Below are positions 7,057 through 9,966 of a stretch of DNA of 9,966 nucleotides, one piece after another. The number at the start of each line of letters is the position of its first letter. The stretch's first letter is position 1. The DNA comes from an uncultured Clostridia bacterium (GTDB lineage: Bacteria; Bacillota; Clostridia; Peptostreptococcales; Anaerovoracaceae): positions 1 to 9,966 of the forward strand of contig CALDNM010000140.1 in assembly GCA_937915045.1 (NCBI GenBank), given 5' to 3'. The notes beneath the pieces were generated by a model. It was not told the DNA's origin and did no database searches. It saw nothing but the letters and a program-made list of their open reading frames with translations. The translations under genes and the position numbers were made by a program.

Positions 7057-7802
7057 TCTCCGACCTCCTTTATAACCGTCTTTTTCTTCAGTTCCTGGTC
7101 CGCGAGACTGTCTGTGATGACTATAGCGTCTCCGATCTCCGCGAACGATACTGATGAAATGACTCCGAACTTCGTATGATCCGCAAGTACATACGATATG
7201 TACGAATGCTCCATGGCAGCCGTCTTCACCATTGATTCGTCTATGTCCGGTGTGGTGAATCCCCTTGCGGCGTCTATTCCGTTTGTGCCCATAAAGCATT
7301 TTGTGAAATTGTACTTCCTGATATTTTCAACAGCTTCCGCTCCGACGACTGCCTGAGTGACAGCTTTGAGCCCGCCGCCTATGATATAGGTTTTGCAGCC
7401 GCTGTTCATAAGCTTTTCGGCGGCCATTATGCCGTTTGTGACGAATGTCGCTTTTTTATTTGTGATGTGATCTATAAGTCTGAATGTTGTGGTCCCGGCA
7501 TCTATGAATATGAAATCATTGTCATTGATGAGTGATGCCGCGTATCTGGCGATACTGTCTTTTTCTGAAATGTTCAGTGATTCTTTCGTGAGGACATCTT
7601 CTTCCGCAGCGCTTATCCCGCTGTCCAGCGAAACAGCTCCTCCGAAAACTTTTCTTAGTTTTCCTATTTTATCGAGCTCATTTATATCTCTTCTTACTGT
7701 GGACTCGCTTACTCCGAGCTCATCTGAAAGTGTCGTGACCTTGACGGCCTTCCTGCTTTCGATCTCCTGAAGTATCCTGTCATATCTTACGCTCTGTAAC
7801 AT
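7053..7802 (-). CDS. fruR: DeoR-family transcriptional regulator, FruR-like
   Basis: Probable repressor of the fructose operon. 249 residues, usual for DeoR regulators. The N-terminal helix-turn-helix spans about 20-45 and is followed by the family signature STVRRDINELDKIGKLRKVFGGA at 34-56. The C-terminal sugar-phosphate sensor domain (DeoRC) has FIDAGTTT at 99-106, VTNG, IIGGGLK at 140-146 and CFMGTNGID. Being first in the operon with fruK and fruA, it probably senses fructose-1-phosphate or fructose-1,6-bisphosphate; that is inference. It ends in a 4-base ATGA overlap with fruK. The start is the ATG at 7802, which has GAGG 8 bases upstream; the GTG at 7811 would itself lie within that RBS. 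Its own upstream region carries a repeat array that is a likely autoregulatory operator. Confidence 0.92.
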   Translation of the reverse strand: MLQSVRYDRILQEIESRKAVKVTTLSDELGVSESTVRRDINELDKIGKLRKVFGGAVSLDSGISAAEEDVLTKESLNISEKDSIARYAASLINDNDFIFIDAGTTTFRLIDHITNKKATFVTNGIMAAEKLMNSGCKTYIIGGGLKAVTQAVVGAEAVENIRKYNFTKCFMGTNGIDAARGFTTPDIDESMVKTAAMEHSYISYVLADHTKFGVISSVSFAEIGDAIVITDSLADQELKKKTVIKEVGE

Positions 7803-7810
7803 GTCTTCCA

Positions 7811-7814
7811 CCTC
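7811..7814 (-). promoter_or_regulatory. Ribosome binding site that sets the fruR start
   Basis: On the minus strand GAGG precedes TGGAAGAC and then ATG at 7802. The in-frame GTG at 7811 overlaps this GAGG and has no purine-rich site of its own, so the ATG is preferred. Confidence 0.68.
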
Positions 7815-7845
7815 ACTGAAGTAAATAATTATTCTTTATGGTTGT

Positions 7846-7874
7846 AATATAGCATGATTGTCACTCAAAGTCAA
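7846..7874 (-). promoter_or_regulatory. Sigma-70-type promoter of the fru-pts-gap operon
   Basis: On the minus strand a -35 box TTGACT (7874-7869) and a -10 box TATATT (7851-7846) are separated by exactly 17 bases. Five of six bases match consensus in each box. Transcription would start near 7839, leaving an untranslated leader of about 37 bases before the fruR ATG. No comparable promoter was seen further down the six-gene unit. Confidence 0.82.
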
Positions 7875-7878
7875 TCAT
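7854..7878 (-). promoter_or_regulatory. Inverted repeat over the -35 box, candidate FruR operator
   Basis: A perfect 7-bp inverted repeat, ATGATTG - 11 bases - CAATCAT, covers the -35 box and half the promoter spacer. A repressor bound here would block RNA polymerase. Arm centres are 18 bp apart, under two helical turns. It shares bases with two units of the phased repeat array. Confidence 0.62.
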
Positions 7879-7920
7879 TTTCAGCCAAATTAATTCAAAC
7901 TCTTTCAAATACAGCCAAAG
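7861..7920 (-). repeat. Six 10-bp-phased repeats, candidate regulator-binding array
   Basis: Read on the minus strand from 7920, six consecutive 10-mers are CTTTGGCTGT, ATTTGAAAGA, GTTTGAATTA, ATTTGGCTGA, AAATGATTGA and CTTTGAGTGA. The consensus is NTTTG(A/G)NTGA. Units 4 and 6 fit fully, units 1, 2 and 3 differ at one or two of the fixed positions, and unit 5 differs at two. The 10-bp period places every unit on about the same face of the helix. The array lies upstream of and across the -35 box, which fits cooperative binding by an oligomeric DeoR-family protein. Binding itself is inferred. Confidence 0.65.
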
Positions 7921-7936
7921 CCAATTATTCTATAAC

Positions 7937-7974
7937 AAAAAAGACCTCTATGCGTTTTACGCGCACAAAGGCCT
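7937..7974 (-). terminator. Rho-independent terminator of the pyr operon
   Basis: On the minus strand a 13-bp stem (7974-7962 with 7954-7942) contains three G-U wobbles, closes a 7-base loop and runs into a T tract followed by GTT. It lies about 26 bases after the pyrI stop and about 60 bases upstream of the fru promoter, insulating the two minus-strand units. Confidence 0.88.
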
Positions 7975-7999
7975 CATTTTGATGATTTACTATTTTACA

Positions 8000-8422
8000 T
8001 TACTGTACCTTGCGCTCTACGTCGCAGTAACAGCATCTGTATACCTTGTTTTCCTTATCGACAAGAACGAATTTCTGGTCTATCCCCTGCTCTGTCGATG
8101 TGATGCATCTCGGGTTCTTGCACTTGATGACGTTTGTCAGTTTTTCCGGCAGCGCCACGTGTTTTTTCTCTATGAGCTTGCCGTCTTTTATTATATCTAC
8201 AGTAATGTTTGAGTCGACATATCCGAGCACGTCGAGATCGAGATCGATCAGCGCGTCTATTTTGATGATGTCCTTTTTCCCGTATTTTGTGCTTCTCGCG
8301 TTCTGCACGACTGCCACACTGCATGACAGTTTATCCAGCTCAAGAAGCTTGTATATCTGCATGCTTTTGCCTGCCTGTATATGATCGAGAACTATTCCTG
8401 TTGTTACTCCGTCTATATTCAT
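8000..8422 (-). CDS. pyrI: Aspartate carbamoyltransferase regulatory subunit
   Basis: Non-catalytic zinc-binding chain that assembles with PyrB trimers into allosteric aspartate transcarbamoylase and binds nucleotide effectors. 140 residues, slightly shorter than E. coli PyrI (about 153). The N-terminal allosteric domain has GIVLDHI (E. coli GTVIDHI) and GKKDIIKI (E. coli GRKDLIKI). The C-terminal zinc domain has C-x4-C (Cys101, Cys106 in CKNPRC) and C-x2-C (Cys130, Cys133 in CCYC), matching the four ligands of the family; Cys131 is extra. ALPEKLTNVIKC matches the E. coli SLPERIDNVLVC segment. The gene starts 11 bases after pyrB, with AAGGAGG overlapping the pyrB stop codon, so the two chains are probably made in coupled amounts. 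It is the last gene before the terminator. Confidence 0.95.
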   Translation of the reverse strand: MNIDGVTTGIVLDHIQAGKSMQIYKLLELDKLSCSVAVVQNARSTKYGKKDIIKIDALIDLDLDVLGYVDSNITVDIIKDGKLIEKKHVALPEKLTNVIKCKNPRCITSTEQGIDQKFVLVDKENKVYRCCYCDVERKVQ

Positions 8423-8433
8423 ACTGCACCTCC

Positions 8434-9372
8434 TTATGCTGTTTTCTTTCCGTTTTTATCAAGCCCGAGAAGAGTCAGGATGAGAGCCATCCTGATGAAC
8501 TTCCCATTCAGTGTCTGTTCGAAATAACACGCTCTCGGGTCACTATCCACTTCGACGGATATCTCGTTTACCCTCGGAAGAGGATGCATTACTATCATAT
8601 CGTCCTTCGCCATTGCCATTTTCTCTGGGTCAAGGATATATGTGTCTTTCAGTCTTACGTAATCTTCCTCGTTGAAAAAGCGCTCCTTCTGGACTCTCGT
8701 CATGTAGAGGATGTCCAGTTCACTCATCACGTCTTCCATCTTTGTGACTTCTTTGTATTTCGCTCCCGCGTCCTTGATCTTTTCAATGATATAATCAGGA
8801 ACTTTCAATTCTTCAGGCGATATGAGAACGAATTTGATGTTGTCATATCTCAGCATCGCTTCGATGAGCGAATGGACTGTACGTCCGAACTGAAGGTCTC
8901 CGCAGAGGCCGACAGTAAGATCCGAAAGTCTCCCCTTTTCTCTGCTTATAGTCAGCAGATCGGTAAGTGTCTGTGTCGGATGGAAATGTCCGCCGTCTCC
9001 GGCGTTGATTATCGGCACGATGCTCTTCGCGGCAGCTACTGCCGGGGCACCCTCTTTAGGATGTCTCATCGCTATTATATCGGCATAATTCCCTACGACT
9101 CTTATAGTATCAGCCACGCTCTCACCTTTAGATACGGAACTTGATGAAGCTTCCGAAAAGCCAAGCACATTTCCGCCAAGATCCAGCATCGCCGCTTCGA
9201 AGCTCAGTCTCGTCCTCGTACTTGGTTCGAAAAACAAAGTGGCGAGTTTTTTCCTTTTGCACGCTTCAGCGTAATCATCCGGGTTCGCGATGATATCGTT
9301 CGCGAGAGCTATCATATCATCGATCTCCGCCGCGGACAGATCTGAAATTTTGATTAGATTCCTTTTCTCCAT
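8434..9372 (-). CDS. pyrB: Aspartate carbamoyltransferase catalytic subunit
   Basis: Joins carbamoyl phosphate and aspartate to carbamoyl-aspartate, the committed step of de novo pyrimidine synthesis, in the cytosol. 312 residues, full length. The carbamoyl-phosphate site FFEPSTRTRLSFE has Ser51-Thr52-Arg53-Thr54-Arg55. The mobile loop SSVSKGES (Ser79, Lys82) corresponds to E. coli Ser80/Lys84. AMRHPKEG, GGHFHPTQTLTDL with His131, TRVQKERF (aspartate-side Arg and Gln) and HPLPR at 263-267 are all present. The pyrI partner downstream places it in the class that forms PyrB-PyrI holoenzymes. AAGGAG lies 7 bases before the ATG and overlaps the pyrE stop; the pyrE-pyrB gap is 11 bases. Confidence 0.97.
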   Translation of the reverse strand: MEKRNLIKISDLSAAEIDDMIALANDIIANPDDYAEACKRKKLATLFFEPSTRTRLSFEAAMLDLGGNVLGFSEASSSSVSKGESVADTIRVVGNYADIIAMRHPKEGAPAVAAAKSIVPIINAGDGGHFHPTQTLTDLLTISREKGRLSDLTVGLCGDLQFGRTVHSLIEAMLRYDNIKFVLISPEELKVPDYIIEKIKDAGAKYKEVTKMEDVMSELDILYMTRVQKERFFNEEDYVRLKDTYILDPEKMAMAKDDMIVMHPLPRVNEISVEVDSDPRACYFEQTLNGKFIRMALILTLLGLDKNGKKTA

Positions 9373-9383
9373 ATCCTTGCTCC

Positions 9384-9944
9384 TTATCCTTTATACCAGT
9401 GTTCCGGATCGTTCCTGAAATTCAGGATCTTTCCTCTCTGCCCAAACTCTATATATTTATTGCGCACAGCAACATTTACCAGCGCGTCCAGGTTGCTCAG
9501 GCTGATGACCTCGACCTCGGCTTTGTTGAAAGCCGCGATGCTCTCGTTCATACCGTAATTGAAAATACTTACTATCCCAAGTACATCAGCACCTGCTTCG
9601 CGAAGGGCTTCCACTGTCTCAAGGACAGAGCCTCCTGTCGATATGAGGTCTTCAACTACAACGGTTTTTTCGCCTTTTTCAAGTTTTCCCTCTATCTGAT
9701 TCGTACGGCCGTGATCTTTCGCTTTTCCTCTTACGTATCCCATCGGCATACCAAGCAGATTCGCCGCGAGCGCCGCGTGCGCGATCCCGCCGGTGCTTGT
9801 GCCCATGACGATCTCACAATCAGGATAATTTTCATCTATAGCCATTGCGATATTTTCTTCTATCACATTCCTTACCTTCGGAGCTGAAAGTATCAGCCTG
9901 TTGTCGCAGTAGATAGGGCTCTTTATTCCGCTCGCCCAAGTGAA
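9384..9944 (-). CDS. pyrE: Orotate phosphoribosyltransferase, 5'-truncated
   Basis: Transfers phosphoribose from PRPP to orotate to make orotidine-5'-phosphate, in the cytosol. 186 residues are genuine, reading in from FTWASGIKSPIYCDNRL, the conserved orotate-side segment; about 20-40 N-terminal residues are lost at the contig end. KAKDHGRTNQIEG is the catalytic loop (Lys and His conserved; family usually HGRKNQIEG) and VVVEDLISTGGSV, about residues 95-107 of the fragment, is the PRPP-binding motif. A GTG at 9866 is only an internal codon (Val). Immediately upstream of 9944 the frame enters a fold-back duplication that gives Pro-Ile-Phe-Leu-Gly-Ile-stop, so that part is not the real N-terminus. 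Ends 11 bases before pyrB; same operon. Confidence 0.95.
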   Translation of the reverse strand, partial: FTWASGIKSPIYCDNRLILSAPKVRNVIEENIAMAIDENYPDCEIVMGTSTGGIAHAALAANLLGMPMGYVRGKAKDHGRTNQIEGKLEKGEKTVVVEDLISTGGSVLETVEALREAGADVLGIVSIFNYGMNESIAAFNKAEVEVISLSNLDALVNVAVRNKYIEFGQRGKILNFRNDPEHWYKG

Positions 9945-9966
9945 CGGAATAAAGAGCCCTATCTAC
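9909..9966. repeat. 22-bp perfect inverted repeat at the contig end (fold-back artefact)
   Basis: Bases 9909-9930 and 9945-9966 are exact reverse complements, separated by 14 bases, and the second arm ends precisely at the contig end. The inner arm encodes conserved PyrE sequence (GIKSPIY); the outer arm replaces the expected PyrE N-terminus and introduces an in-frame stop. The joint falls at a short CCG/CGG self-match. This fits a self-primed hairpin or assembly fold-back rather than a natural palindrome. Bases 9945-9966 should be trimmed. Confidence 0.86.

Noticed and set aside
7057..7299. N-terminal extension of fruK to 7299
   Set aside because: It would overlap fruR by about 240 bases, its translation is Arg/His/Gly-rich without PfkB homology, and the RBS and family N-terminus place the start at 7056.
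8287..9144. 285-codon plus-strand open frame opposite pyrB and pyrI
   Set aside because: Antisense to pyrB and pyrI, both with complete motifs; there is no independent evidence of coding.
9384..9866. Short pyrE starting at the GTG at 9866
   Set aside because: Conserved OPRTase residues (FTWASGIKSPIYCDNR) continue in frame upstream of this GTG, so it is an internal valine and the gene is simply cut by the contig end.
9909..9966. Natural terminator or protein-binding palindrome at the right end
   Set aside because: There is no T tract, the inner arm is conserved coding sequence, the outer arm ends exactly with the contig, and it breaks the pyrE frame; an artefact explains it better.

Overview
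The window looks like a short-read contig or MAG fragment from an anaerobic member of the Bacillota, most likely class Clostridia. This rests on the strong AAGGAGG-type ribosome binding sites, frequent ATA and AGA/AGG codons, an EIIA-EIIB-EIIC fructose permease, an HPr with both His15 and Ser46, a DeoR-type FruR and a pyrBI pair. I cannot name a genus. Every gene has a recognisable family. I found no RNA gene, IS element, CRISPR array or prophage.

Layout. Bases 1-21 match the 3' part of an Illumina TruSeq adapter. Genomic sequence starts at about base 22, inside a purine nucleoside phosphorylase gene (deoD, plus strand), which is followed closely by a DtxR/MntR-family metalloregulator and a hairpin terminator (984-1017). 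Everything after that is on the minus strand. A six-gene unit, read from 7802 down to 1045, runs fruR - fruK - fruA - ptsH - ptsI - gap. It starts from a near-consensus promoter embedded in six 10-bp-phased repeats and a 7-bp inverted repeat, which together look like the FruR operator region. Upstream of that lies the terminator of a pyrimidine unit, pyrE (cut by the contig end) - pyrB - pyrI. The last 22 bases are an exact inverted copy of sequence lying 14 bases inward and place a stop codon in pyrE, so they look like a fold-back artefact.

How the genes work together. Enzyme I (ptsI) takes phosphate from PEP and passes it to HPr (ptsH). HPr passes it through EIIA and EIIB of FruA, which imports fructose as fructose-1-phosphate. 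FruK converts this to fructose-1,6-bisphosphate, and GAPDH (gap) oxidises the triose phosphates derived from it. FruR probably senses a fructose-derived phosphate and controls the whole unit. Regulator, transport, both general PTS proteins and a glycolytic dehydrogenase thus appear to sit in one transcription unit. The pyr unit covers de novo pyrimidine synthesis: carbamoyl-aspartate formation by a PyrB/PyrI aspartate transcarbamoylase, and orotate phosphoribosylation by PyrE.

The most interesting biological signals are the phased operator array upstream of fruR and the merging of ptsH, ptsI and gap into a fructose operon. The two contig ends are technical artefacts that should be trimmed. 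I did not find evidence for a wholly new system.
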